From Confluentibacter sediminis (lineage in GTDB: Bacteria; Bacteroidota; Bacteroidia; Flavobacteriales; Flavobacteriaceae), in assembly GCF_003258355.1 (NCBI RefSeq), contig NZ_QKPO01000014.1, forward strand, positions 1 to 64,000: a stretch of 64,000 bases of DNA, written 5' to 3'. The translations under genes were made by a program, and so were the position numbers. Of this stretch, positions 15,857 through 23,628 are shown piece after piece; within the stretch, counting starts at the first letter, position 1; each line of letters begins with the position of its first letter. The notes under the pieces are model-generated. The model worked only from the letters and a program-made list of their open reading frames with translations, did not search any database and was not told the DNA's origin.

Positions 15857-16612
15857 TCATGCCTTTGCCGAAAATATTTGAATGGGATAGTATAGAAAAA
15901 ACTCTCCATTAACTTCTGTGACATTTATTCCTAAGTCATTTACTCCAACATCTGCAATAATCATGTTTTTTAGAGCCATTGAGTCCCTTGGAAACGATGC
16001 TTTAAGTTGTTCATTAAGTTCAATCTTCATTGTATAAAAGTCTGTATTCAAATTTTTGAAACCTGCTTTTTCAAAAAGATCGGAAAATTGAGGTAATGAA
16101 AGCGCTGCCACATGTGAATAATCCCTGTTCTTTTCCATGTCATTGTACTTTTTAATTTTATTATCTGGTAAAGAAACATCTACAACCATAACTATTCCGT
16201 CAGGTTTGCATACTCTTTTCATTTCTGACAACACTTTAAGTGGATTTAAAAAATGATGGAACCCAAACCTTGAAACAACAATTGAAAAACTGCGATCTTC
16301 AAAAGGTAGATTTTCAACATCTCCAATTTGCCAAGTCACATTTTTAATATCTTGCTTTGCTTGTAATTTCTTTGCTTCGTCAAGCATTCGTTGCGTCATA
16401 TCAATGCCAGTTACATGATGGGTATGTTTGGCAAATGCGCAAGAGACAATGCCAGAACCACAAGCAATATCTAAAACCTCATCTTTTTTAGAAGCTGAAG
16501 CTATTGAAATTAAGGTCTCCAAAGAATCGCTATGGGACGTTATGGATGTGTACCCACTTGCTTGTTTTGAAAATTGCTCTACAATGTTTTTGCTGTGTTC
16601 TTTAGTGTTCAT
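15857..16612 (-). CDS. Class I SAM-dependent methyltransferase
   Basis: 251 aa. Motif I VLDIACGSGIVSCAFA, acidic residue motif GIDMTQRMLDEAKK, motif II GDVENLPFEDRSFSIVVSRF, and MKRVCKPDGIVMVVDV match the UbiE/COQ5-like Methyltransf_11 branch. Soluble; acceptor unknown. It is divergent from an AraC regulator 68 bp away, with a palindrome between, so the regulator probably controls it. Confidence 0.85.
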   Translation of the reverse strand: MNTKEHSKNIVEQFSKQASGYTSITSHSDSLETLISIASASKKDEVLDIACGSGIVSCAFAKHTHHVTGIDMTQRMLDEAKKLQAKQDIKNVTWQIGDVENLPFEDRSFSIVVSRFGFHHFLNPLKVLSEMKRVCKPDGIVMVVDVSLPDNKIKKYNDMEKNRDYSHVAALSLPQFSDLFEKAGFKNLNTDFYTMKIELNEQLKASFPRDSMALKNMIIADVGVNDLGINVTEVNGEFFLYYPIQIFSAKA

Positions 16613-16638
16613 AAGTTAATAATCTAATTTTCTACAAA

Positions 16639-16655
16639 GCTGAGAACTTCTCAGC
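16639..16655. promoter_or_regulatory. 17-bp palindrome between methyltransferase and AraC gene
   Basis: GCTGAGAACTTCTCAGC: two 8-bp arms around one base, perfectly symmetric, in the divergent intergenic region. A good operator candidate. TATATTTG (16669-16676), a perfect -7 TAnnTTTG, follows only 5 bp before the AraC start codon, which would give a nearly leaderless transcript. Confidence 0.45.
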
Positions 16656-16680
16656 AAGTCTTAATTACTATATTTGGACA

Positions 16681-17469
16681 ATGAATGTAGATTATACGAC
16701 AACCATTAAAATAGACCATGGGTTTGAGGCAAACAGCTTGCGTCCGGTTACTACCTATTCAGAAACTATTCAAAATGCAAAATGTGCAAATTCGCATGCG
16801 CATCCAAGAGCTCAACTCATATCCTGCGACACGGGTATCATGGAAGTTGTTACCAAAAACAACATTTGGATCGTCAACGCTTTACAGAGTACTTGGATTG
16901 CAAGTAATGAAGAGCATCAAGTTTATTTCCCTAATAACGTAAAAGTAGTTACGGCCTTTATAGATGAATCAAAATTGGGCAACTTACCAAAGGATAGTTT
17001 TGCTTTTGAAACCTCAGCTTTCTTAAAAAGTCTGTTAGAAAAAATCACTTCCTTTTCCAATCCAAGTATGTATACTGAGCAGCAACACAGAATAGTCGAC
17101 GTATTTTTAGATGAACTTTCTAATTTGAAACCAAGCACCACTTTTTTGCCTACAAGCCAAGACCAAAGAATAAAGCTCATATTAGATGCATTAATGAATG
17201 ATTTGTCAAGTAAGCACACCATAGATTATTATGCTAATCAATCATTTGTTAGCCCAAGAACGCTTTCTCGGTTATTTAACAAAGAATTGGGTATGAGTTT
17301 TGGTGATTGGAAAATGCGCCTAAAATTAATGGAAGCCGTCAAACAGTTAGGAGAAAAGAAAAGTGTAAAAGAAATTGCATTTGATTTGGGATATGAAAAT
17401 GTAAGTTCATTTATTGCTACCTTTAAAAAGCATTTTGGCAAAACACCAACCAATTACCTAGAGAAATAA
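16681..17469 (+). CDS. AraC family transcriptional regulator
   Basis: 262 aa. N-terminal cupin sensor domain (NSHAHPRAQLISCDTG, then HQVYFP) and C-terminal double helix-turn-helix of about 100 aa: HTIDYYANQSFVSPRTLSRL and VKEIAFDLGYENVSSFIATF, ending FGKTPTNYL. DNA-binding activator or repressor; the divergent methyltransferase is the obvious target. Effector unknown. Confidence 0.88.
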   Translation: MNVDYTTTIKIDHGFEANSLRPVTTYSETIQNAKCANSHAHPRAQLISCDTGIMEVVTKNNIWIVNALQSTWIASNEEHQVYFPNNVKVVTAFIDESKLGNLPKDSFAFETSAFLKSLLEKITSFSNPSMYTEQQHRIVDVFLDELSNLKPSTTFLPTSQDQRIKLILDALMNDLSSKHTIDYYANQSFVSPRTLSRLFNKELGMSFGDWKMRLKLMEAVKQLGEKKSVKEIAFDLGYENVSSFIATFKKHFGKTPTNYLEK

Positions 17470-17547
17470 GGACGAAAACACAACTCTTATAAAATTAATT
17501 ACTAGTATTACCAGACACAACATTTGCAATCATTAAAAAAACACAAA

Positions 17548-17913
17548 ATGAACGTTACAGATGAACATAATCAACGCATGGCGAAAATGACATTTGCATC
17601 TGTTTATCCTCATTACGTGACAAAAGTAGAGAGAAAAGGAAGAACAAAGGAAGAACTTCATGAAGTGATAAAATGGTTAACAGGATATGATACGTCGAGA
17701 TTACAGGAATTCGTTGATAATAAGGCAACGTTTGAAATATTCTTTCAAAATGCAAAATTGAATCCAAATGCCCATCTTATTAAAGGACTGATATGTGGTT
17801 ATAGAATCGAGCATATTGAAAACCCTTTAACGCAGCAGGTACGATATTTAGACAAGTTAGTTGATGAATTAGCCAAAGGTCGGAAAATGGAAAAGATATT
17901 ACGAAATGAGTAA
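17548..17913 (+). CDS. DUF2200 family protein
   Basis: 121 aa from ATG 17548; an upstream TTG at 17524 would only add a leader. MAKMTFASVYPHYVTKVERK, then GRTKEELHEVIKWLTGY, LICGYRIEHIENPL and RYLDKLVDELAKGRKMEKIL follow the whole length of the DUF2200 family, a small helical protein of unknown function. Soluble. Stand-alone gene. Confidence 0.8.
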   Translation: MNVTDEHNQRMAKMTFASVYPHYVTKVERKGRTKEELHEVIKWLTGYDTSRLQEFVDNKATFEIFFQNAKLNPNAHLIKGLICGYRIEHIENPLTQQVRYLDKLVDELAKGRKMEKILRNE

Positions 17914-18250
17914 TGAATTGATAGAACAAAAAAGTTGGTGGAAATGACATTGGAAATGGTTCCGTTGGATACTCAGACGATAACAAAACAGTTAGCTCTT
18001 CCGTTCGAATTAAGGGCAAAAAAATGAATGCATGAATGGACATAGCAGCAGTGCAAATAAATGACAAGTGGAATTATAAAAAAATAGGTGTCCGACTTAA
18101 AACACCACCTAATAAAAAATAGGTTATTAAACTATTAAAACCAGAATAAAAACATTAGGAAAACAACTTATAGAAAAAATTCTAATTTTAACTAAAGAAA
18201 AACAGGCTATACACACCATCTTTTTTAAATGTTTGAAACCTACTTAAAAT
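17914..18250. other. Intergenic region without a recognisable gene
   Basis: 337 bp. Short broken frames only. AAAAAATTCTAATTTTAACT near 18175 weakly resembles the type II junction centre but is too diverged to call. Probably leader of the Crp/Fnr gene plus decayed sequence. Confidence 0.35.
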
Positions 18251-18844
18251 ATGAACACAGAATCTAAAACCCAGAATTTCTTCGAAAAAGTTTATAGTCA
18301 TCCTTCTATAAGTAAAGAAGATTATGCCAATATAATAAACTCTCATACAAAAGTTGCTTTTAAAAAAAATGATATTATTTTAAAGGAAGGTGAAATTAGT
18401 AATGCCTATTATTTAATTGAAAATGGCCTGTTTAGATCCTCGGTAATTAATTTTAATGGAAATGAAATAACAACTGATTTTTTTGGACAAAATCAAATTT
18501 TAATAGAAGTGGCTTCATTATTTCTTCGTACACCTTCAAAAGAAAACATACAAGCACTAACAGATGGTAGTGTCTGGAGAATTGGGTTTGATACATTTCA
18601 AACAATTTTTAATAGTATTGACGGATTCGCAGAATGGGGAAGAACTTGGATGTCAACCCAACTTTTCACCTCCAAACAACGTGCACTCAATATGTTGACC
18701 CTAAGTGCTACAGACCGTTATTTAATGCTTATTAAAGAGCAACCGCAAATTATAAAAGAAGTTCCTCTTAAATACATTGCAACATATTTAGGCATTACTG
18801 ATACTTCTTTAAGTAGAATAAGAAAAGAACTTTCATTAAAATAG
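18251..18844 (+). CDS. Crp/Fnr family transcriptional regulator
   Basis: 197 aa. Cyclic-nucleotide-binding fold (KKNDIILKEGEISNAYYLIE, NGLFRSSVINFNGNEITTDF) and a C-terminal winged helix with VPLKYIATYLGITDTSLSRI, typical of Bacteroidota Crp-like regulators. The nucleotide-binding Arg/Glu pair of true cAMP receptors is not evident, so the ligand is unknown. Lies 78 bp before a VOC gene it may control. Confidence 0.85.
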   Translation: MNTESKTQNFFEKVYSHPSISKEDYANIINSHTKVAFKKNDIILKEGEISNAYYLIENGLFRSSVINFNGNEITTDFFGQNQILIEVASLFLRTPSKENIQALTDGSVWRIGFDTFQTIFNSIDGFAEWGRTWMSTQLFTSKQRALNMLTLSATDRYLMLIKEQPQIIKEVPLKYIATYLGITDTSLSRIRKELSLK

Positions 18845-18922
18845 TTAAATCTTGTCTTATGGCAAGTCCTCTTTGTTTTTTAACCAATAATTTTAATTAC
18901 TTGAAAATTTAAATTAAAAATT

Positions 18923-19315
18923 ATGGAAAACGAAACATTTAATCCAGTAGGCTGGTTTGAAATTTATGTAAACAACATGCAAAGAGCTACATCTTTTTAT
19001 GAAACCATATTACAAACAAAATTGGAAGAACTTCCAACACCTTCAGAAGACACGACTTATCAAATGTATAGCTTCCCTTCTAATATGACTAGTTATGGTT
19101 CTGGAGGTACACTTGTTAAAATGGAAGGTTTTAATGCAGGAGGCAATAGTACTATTATCTATTTTGTTAGTGAAGATTGTAGTATTGAGGAAGCTAGAAT
19201 TGTAGATGCTGGTGGTAAAATTTTCAAACCTAAGATGTCGATTGGTGAATACGGATTTATAGTTCTTGCTACAGATACAGAAGGAAATATGTTTGGTATT
19301 CATTCTTTGAAATAA
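18923..19315 (+). CDS. VOC family (glyoxalase/bleomycin-resistance-like) protein
   Basis: 130 aa. Two beta-alpha-beta-beta-beta modules: NPVGWFEIYVNNMQRATSFY, TILQTKLEELP, then STIIYFVSEDCSIEEARIVD, GGKIFKPKMSIGEYGFIVLA, DTEGNMFGIHS. This is the common flavobacterial VOC type; the enzymatic activity cannot be told from sequence. Just downstream of a Crp/Fnr regulator. Confidence 0.85.
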   Translation: MENETFNPVGWFEIYVNNMQRATSFYETILQTKLEELPTPSEDTTYQMYSFPSNMTSYGSGGTLVKMEGFNAGGNSTIIYFVSEDCSIEEARIVDAGGKIFKPKMSIGEYGFIVLATDTEGNMFGIHSLK

Positions 19316-19329
19316 CAAAAAGCTTAAAG

Positions 19330-19548
19330 ATGATTGAAGTCTTTAAAACCAATATCGCTTCCAAAAGTAAGGCTAAAGAAGTATTACTAATGCTTAATAA
19401 TAAATTCCCAAACTATAAAGTTAATTTCGATTTAGAAGATTGCGACAATATTTTGAGGATTGAAAATAAAAATGGAACACTAAAAATTAACGATATTATC
19501 TATCTGCTCTTAAGGACAGAAATTGTGGTGGAAATTTTACCCGATTGA
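19330..19548 (+). CDS. Small conserved-looking hypothetical protein
   Basis: 72 aa starting 14 bp after the VOC gene, so probably cotranscribed. Pattern MIEVFKTNIASKSKAKEVLL, then FDLEDCDNILRIEN resembles small ferredoxin-fold heavy-metal-associated-like proteins but without a CxxC motif. Function unknown. Confidence 0.6.
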   Translation: MIEVFKTNIASKSKAKEVLLMLNNKFPNYKVNFDLEDCDNILRIENKNGTLKINDIIYLLLRTEIVVEILPD

Positions 19549-19560
19549 AAAAAACACTTA

Positions 19561-19671
19561 TTGAGAGACACAGACAGAACAGATTTTCAATCATTTTTTC
19601 CATTTATATTTTTAGGAATTTTAACGCCTCCTATCATGTATATCTTATTAAAAGGAAAGAAACCCGAATAA
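19561..19671 (+). CDS. Possible 36-residue single-helix membrane peptide
   Basis: A TTG-started frame: a polar head (RDTDRTDFQ) followed by one hydrophobic helix FFPFIFLGILTPPIMYILL and KGKKPE, the positive-inside tail. It lies in the gap between two genes of the same strand. Codon choice looks genuine but the non-ATG start and short length make this tentative. Confidence 0.3.
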   Translation: MRDTDRTDFQSFFPFIFLGILTPPIMYILLKGKKPE

Positions 19672-19709
19672 AATGAGAACGTAATAAAACTATATCAACT
19701 ATAAGAATT

Positions 19710-20174
19710 ATGAAAAAATTACAATTTAAAAAAGACATTACATCTTCTGCGGAAAACGTTTTCACGACCATGTTGGGGCTTAAAAACATTGAAACCTATG
19801 AACAATGGACGTCTGAATTTAATCCAACTTCCACTTACGAAGGCAAATGGGAAAAAGGAGCTAAAATGTATTTTATAGGCACGGATGAACAAGGTAAACG
19901 TGGAGGTATGATTTCAGAAATTGCAGACCTTATTCCATACCAATTTGTTTCTATTAGGCATTATGGCATTCTACATGAAGAAAATGAAATTATTGAAGGA
20001 GAAGATGTTGAAAAGTGGGCTGGTGGATTAGAAAATTACTCATTTCTTGAAAATAATGGAATTACAACCGTAATCATAGACATGGATATCACTGAAGATT
20101 ATATAGATTATTTTAAAGAGACTTGGCCAAAGGCATTAAATAAGCTTAAAAATATTGCCGAAAAACATAATTGA
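19710..20174 (+). CDS. SRPBCC (START/AHSA1-like) domain protein
   Basis: 154 aa. N-terminal strand KKLQFKKDITSSAENVFTTM is the usual SRPBCC opening, followed by helix EQWTSEFNP, WEKGAKMYFIGTDEQG, and a long C-terminal helix EDYIDYFKETWPKALNKLKN. Ligand-binding cavity protein; ligand unknown. Last gene of the accessory plus-strand run; convergent with the phosphonate locus. Confidence 0.8.
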   Translation: MKKLQFKKDITSSAENVFTTMLGLKNIETYEQWTSEFNPTSTYEGKWEKGAKMYFIGTDEQGKRGGMISEIADLIPYQFVSIRHYGILHEENEIIEGEDVEKWAGGLENYSFLENNGITTVIIDMDITEDYIDYFKETWPKALNKLKNIAEKHN

Positions 20175-20458
20175 ATTGTTAATTCTTCAAAAATAATCTA
20201 CCTATCTCCCCTTCCATTTCAAAAATTCTTAATTAAAAAAACAAGCCCTTTTAAGCTAATTTATAATTTAAGCTGTTCGTTTTTATATAGAAAATATAAA
20301 CCACCTTTATTCTAGCATAAAGAGGAGCTTTCCCTTTTTTCGAACTCGCCAATTTTTCCAAAATAGGATACCCAAGGGATTTGAATGTGCTATAATTTTT
20401 CGTTTTTAAATTGAATATTAAAGACAACACAAATTAAAAATGATCCTTTAAAATACAA

Positions 20459-20486
20459 AAACCTAATAATCTTTATATTATCAGGT
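20459..20486 (-). terminator. Terminator downstream of the phosphonate operon
   Basis: Inverted repeat ACCTAATAAT/ATTATCAGGT (one mismatch) with a T-rich tail on the minus strand. Confidence 0.5.
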
Positions 20487-20503
20487 CTTTACAATAAAAA
20501 AGA

Positions 20504-20526
20504 AAACTCTTTCCTAAGAAAGAGTC
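20504..20526 (-). terminator. First terminator after the alkaline-phosphatase-family gene
   Basis: ACTCTTTC/GAAAGAGT stem with a short loop, followed on the minus strand by GTTTTCTTTTTT. Lies about 40 bp after the stop codon. Confidence 0.65.
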
Positions 20527-20566
20527 ATCCTTAACTACTCAAAAAACATTATAAAAAATTTGGTGA

Positions 20567-21646
20567 CTAAAGTTTTAGTGATTTTCCCATTTTAGAATCT
20601 GTTATATCCAAATTCAATATGTGTGCTATGGTAGCTGCTATTTGGTTTGTATATATTTGTTCATTTTTCCCTTCACCTAAAGCCTCTACTTTTGGTCCTA
20701 GAATAGCCATCCATGTTTGATTTGCATTTTTAACATCACTACCATGACTTGTCCACATTGATTCTTTATCTGATCCGACGCCTCTACCATGGTCTGTAGT
20801 AATAATAAAATAAGTGTTATCTTTATAAAATGCATCATTTTGAACATAATCCCATAAATCGGAAATCAAAGCATCTGTATTGTGAAGTGATTTAATATAA
20901 AAATCGAACAAACCTTCGTGTGCAAAATCATCTGTTTCACCATAAGATATATACACCATTTTAGGATGGTTCTTTTTAACATACTCTTTAGCAAAATGAT
21001 GCGTAAAGACATCTAACCTAACACCTTCCCAAATAATTGGAGCTTGCCTTTGTATATGATTTAGAAACTTTTCTGTTTCATTTAAGTTTCCAATAGCATC
21101 CATATAACCAGCATTTACTGGAATACCACTCCGCTTATCATTTATTATATAAGGAAAAACATCCCAACTACAAAAAGCAGCCACCTTTCCTTTAAAGGAT
21201 TCCGAATTGTTGATTTTCTCGAGAATGGTTATATTTTTATTATAGATTTTATCATTACTATTGATGTTATCATCATCAGCTTTTCCTGTTAAAATCTCAT
21301 TATATCCTGGATATGAAAAAACCATTTTGTTAGTTAAGTTTACCTTACTATCAACGTTTCTATTGCCATGTAATTGACCTTGCTTTGCAATCGTATTCCA
21401 AAAGAAAGGCATTAGCAAGGTTCTATTTTCTTCAGTAGAGTTGCCAACAAATTTTTTAGTTAGCAATTTTTTATCTTGAGTATAAGAACTATTTAATAAA
21501 ACAGTATCTATTCCTGTAAAGACATCTTGCCATCGCGCACCATCTAAAGTGATTAAAAATACGTTGGGCTGTTGTTTATTTTCTTGTTGTGCATTCCCTA
21601 AAAAGGATAATATACTCAAACTTACTAGTATAATCGATTTTTTCAT
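20567..21646 (-). CDS. Secreted alkaline phosphatase superfamily protein
   Basis: 359 aa with a Sec signal peptide (MKKSIILVSLSILSFLGNAQ). Metal-site blocks: FLITLDGARWQDVF, nucleophile loop FSYPGYNEILTG (Ser at the position where NPP enzymes have Thr), SYGETDDFAHEG, and ITTDHGRGVG. These place it in the phosphodiesterase/nucleotide pyrophosphatase branch; it probably cleaves a phosphoester or phosphonate ester in the periplasm. Last gene of the susCD-led operon. Could supply phosphonate or phosphate from a conjugated substrate; the exact bond is unknown. Confidence 0.78.
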   Translation of the reverse strand: MKKSIILVSLSILSFLGNAQQENKQQPNVFLITLDGARWQDVFTGIDTVLLNSSYTQDKKLLTKKFVGNSTEENRTLLMPFFWNTIAKQGQLHGNRNVDSKVNLTNKMVFSYPGYNEILTGKADDDNINSNDKIYNKNITILEKINNSESFKGKVAAFCSWDVFPYIINDKRSGIPVNAGYMDAIGNLNETEKFLNHIQRQAPIIWEGVRLDVFTHHFAKEYVKKNHPKMVYISYGETDDFAHEGLFDFYIKSLHNTDALISDLWDYVQNDAFYKDNTYFIITTDHGRGVGSDKESMWTSHGSDVKNANQTWMAILGPKVEALGEGKNEQIYTNQIAATIAHILNLDITDSKMGKSLKL

Positions 21647-21674
21647 TTTTAACTATTTTATTTATTTATTTTGT

Positions 21675-22240
21675 TTATTTATTTTGCTTTTCACGATTTT
21701 CCCATCGGTATTCATCTTGTTCTTTACTTTCACGCAACATCTCTTCCTCATTATCCATCTCAGGAGATTCTTTTAAACTTTGCCAATCAAATGTTTCATC
21801 AAATGATCTAATGCTTTTTGTGGATTGAAAACCCTTGGATCAACTTCTACCGCGTTATAGGGCTTATAATCTGGAGTATTTGTAAAAAAACCTGATAAAT
21901 CGGTTGCTCCTGCATCGCATTGATTTAAATATGGTAAATCCAAAACATTCCAAAACGTTTTAAATAGACTTCCAAAACTATTATGCACATGACTAACATA
22001 ATCGCGTTTTATCCAAGGAGAAACAAGCATTAAAGCACTCCTATGGGCATCAATATAATCCACGCCATTTTGAGCATCATCTTCGGTAATAACAATAAGC
22101 ATGTTTTTCCAATACGTATTAATTTTTGTTATTTCATTACCCGCAGTTGCGGAAATAACCCATATACCTTGTTCTTCTTTCTTCCCTTGAGAGCAGCTAA
22201 CTATTAGTACTGCTGCTAATAGTTTAATAAAGTTTTTCAT
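21675..22240 (-). pseudogene. Remnant of a large phosphoesterase: internal deletion plus frameshift
   Basis: An open frame of 155 aa starts with a lipoprotein signal (LLAAVLIVSCSQ) and jumps within a few residues into a C-terminal phosphoesterase block: MLIVITEDDAQNGVDYIDAH, RSALMLVSPWIKR, HVHNSFGSLFKTFWNVLDLP. That block normally ends proteins of roughly 700-900 aa, so most of the middle is gone. At the end the frame reads KALDHLMKHLIGKV and stops, while another frame continues FDETFDWQSLKESPEMDNEEE to a stop at 21675. This fits loss of one base in an original ALDPFDETFDW. Position in the operon suggests a former third phosphoesterase. Confidence 0.75.
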
Positions 22241-22278
22241 TTAATTTATTTTAAGCTCTTAATAATAAGATTTCCAAC

Positions 22279-23628
22279 CTATTGATTAACTAAGGACAAA
22301 CTTTCATTAAGAATATTTAAAGCCGTATTTAATTCCTCTCTTTTAATGTTTAGTGCAGGTGATAATTGTAAAACATTGCCTGCCGACACCTTAAAACTTA
22401 AGCCTCGTTTTAAACATTCATACATGACTTTTTCTGCTTCTTCATTAGCTTTTTCTTTAGTCTCTCTATCTTTTACCAATTCTATACCCCATAACATTCC
22501 TATGCCCCTAACATTGCCAATAATGGGGTGATTTAACTTCATGGTATCTAAAGATGCTCTTAAAAAATCTTCATACTTTTTTACTCTTTTTAAGAGTTTT
22601 TCATCTTCAATAATCTGAATCGTTGTTAATCCTGCTACTGACCCAATAGGGCTTTTCTCAAAAGTATAATGACCTAATGATAATTCTGCGAAATGATTAT
22701 AGTCATCTCTTGTTATCATTGCTGCTTGAGGGTAGATACCACCACCAAGCCCTTTGCCTAAGCAAAGAATATCTGGTTCAATGTCATAATGTTCAAAAGC
22801 AAACATATACCCTGTTCTTCCTAAAGCAATGGGGATTTCGTCTAGTATTAACAAAACGCCATATTTCGAGCATAATGCCCTCGCTTGTTGCCAAAACAGT
22901 TTTGATGGAATTTGAACATCTGTATTCCTAATAGTTTCGGCTAAAAAAGCACCAATTTCATTATCTCTGGATAGTATATATTCTAAATATTCTAAGCATT
23001 TATTTTCATCATTTTCAAAAATCCCACGATACGTTACAGGAGGTGGAATATTGATGGTGTCTGGCATTAAAGAACCCATTTTATCTCTCCAAAATGTTTC
23101 ACCACCTACACTTATTGCATCTAATGAGGCTCCATGAAAAGAATCCCAAAATGATACTACTTTGTGTTTACCCGTGACCGCTCTCGCCAGTTTAAGAGCC
23201 ACACCAATTGCTGAACTTCCGTTTGGAGTTAGTAATACTCTATTTAAATTTGAAGGCGTTAACGAGGCTAGTTTTTCTGCGAATTTTATAGCCGGTTTGT
23301 TGGTATATCTTCTAGGCGAAAAAGGCAACTTTTGTAATTGCTTTACAACATTTTCTATAAGTCGCGGATGCGCATAACCCACTTGATGTACATTATTTCC
23401 GTGAAAATCTAAATACTTTTTGCCTGAAATATTCTCAAAAGATGCTCCTTCAGATTTTCGTAAAACATCTAAACAAGGAGTTGAAAGTGATTGATGCATA
23501 AAATAGCGTGCATCTTTTTCTAATAAGTCCAGTGTATTTTCATCTGAATGTTGCTCATTCCACAAAATACGCTCTGGAGATATATTGATATCTCCTTCTA
23601 CTGTTTTATGAGATTTATTTAAACTCAT
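22279..23628 (-). CDS. PLP-dependent class III aminotransferase-fold enzyme, PbfA-like
   Basis: 449 aa, full-length class III fold. PLP features: NGSSAIGVALKLAR (phosphate loop), SFWDSFHGASLDAISVGGE, LLILDEIPIALGRTG (Asp contacting the pyridine N) and LCLGKGLGGGIYP (Schiff-base Lys). The HGNNVHQVGYAHP and SFHGASLDAISVGGE stretches recall the group that includes (R)-1-hydroxy-2-aminoethylphosphonate ammonia-lyase, which makes phosphonoacetaldehyde. The neighbouring phosphonatase-like hydrolase and TIGR03364-type oxidoreductase support that reading, but a plain transaminase cannot be excluded. Its ATG overlaps the upstream phosphodiesterase stop by 4 bp (ATGA), implying coupled translation. Confidence 0.75.
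   Translation of the reverse strand: MSLNKSHKTVEGDINISPERILWNEQHSDENTLDLLEKDARYFMHQSLSTPCLDVLRKSEGASFENISGKKYLDFHGNNVHQVGYAHPRLIENVVKQLQKLPFSPRRYTNKPAIKFAEKLASLTPSNLNRVLLTPNGSSAIGVALKLARAVTGKHKVVSFWDSFHGASLDAISVGGETFWRDKMGSLMPDTINIPPPVTYRGIFENDENKCLEYLEYILSRDNEIGAFLAETIRNTDVQIPSKLFWQQARALCSKYGVLLILDEIPIALGRTGYMFAFEHYDIEPDILCLGKGLGGGIYPQAAMITRDDYNHFAELSLGHYTFEKSPIGSVAGLTTIQIIEDEKLLKRVKKYEDFLRASLDTMKLNHPIIGNVRGIGMLWGIELVKDRETKEKANEEAEKVMYECLKRGLSFKVSAGNVLQLSPALNIKREELNTALNILNESLSLVNQ

Larger units (their letters stand above)
20175..20566. other. Intergenic region between convergent genes
   Basis: About 390 bp, AT-rich, no gene seen. The right end holds two hairpins followed on the minus strand by T-runs, serving the minus-strand operon that ends at 20567. 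Confidence 0.5.

Noticed and set aside
22279-23628. Annotation as a plain acetylornithine or aspartate aminotransferase
   Set aside because: Neighbouring phosphonate-type genes and the HGASLDAISVGGE region favour a PbfA-like enzyme; a transaminase remains possible.
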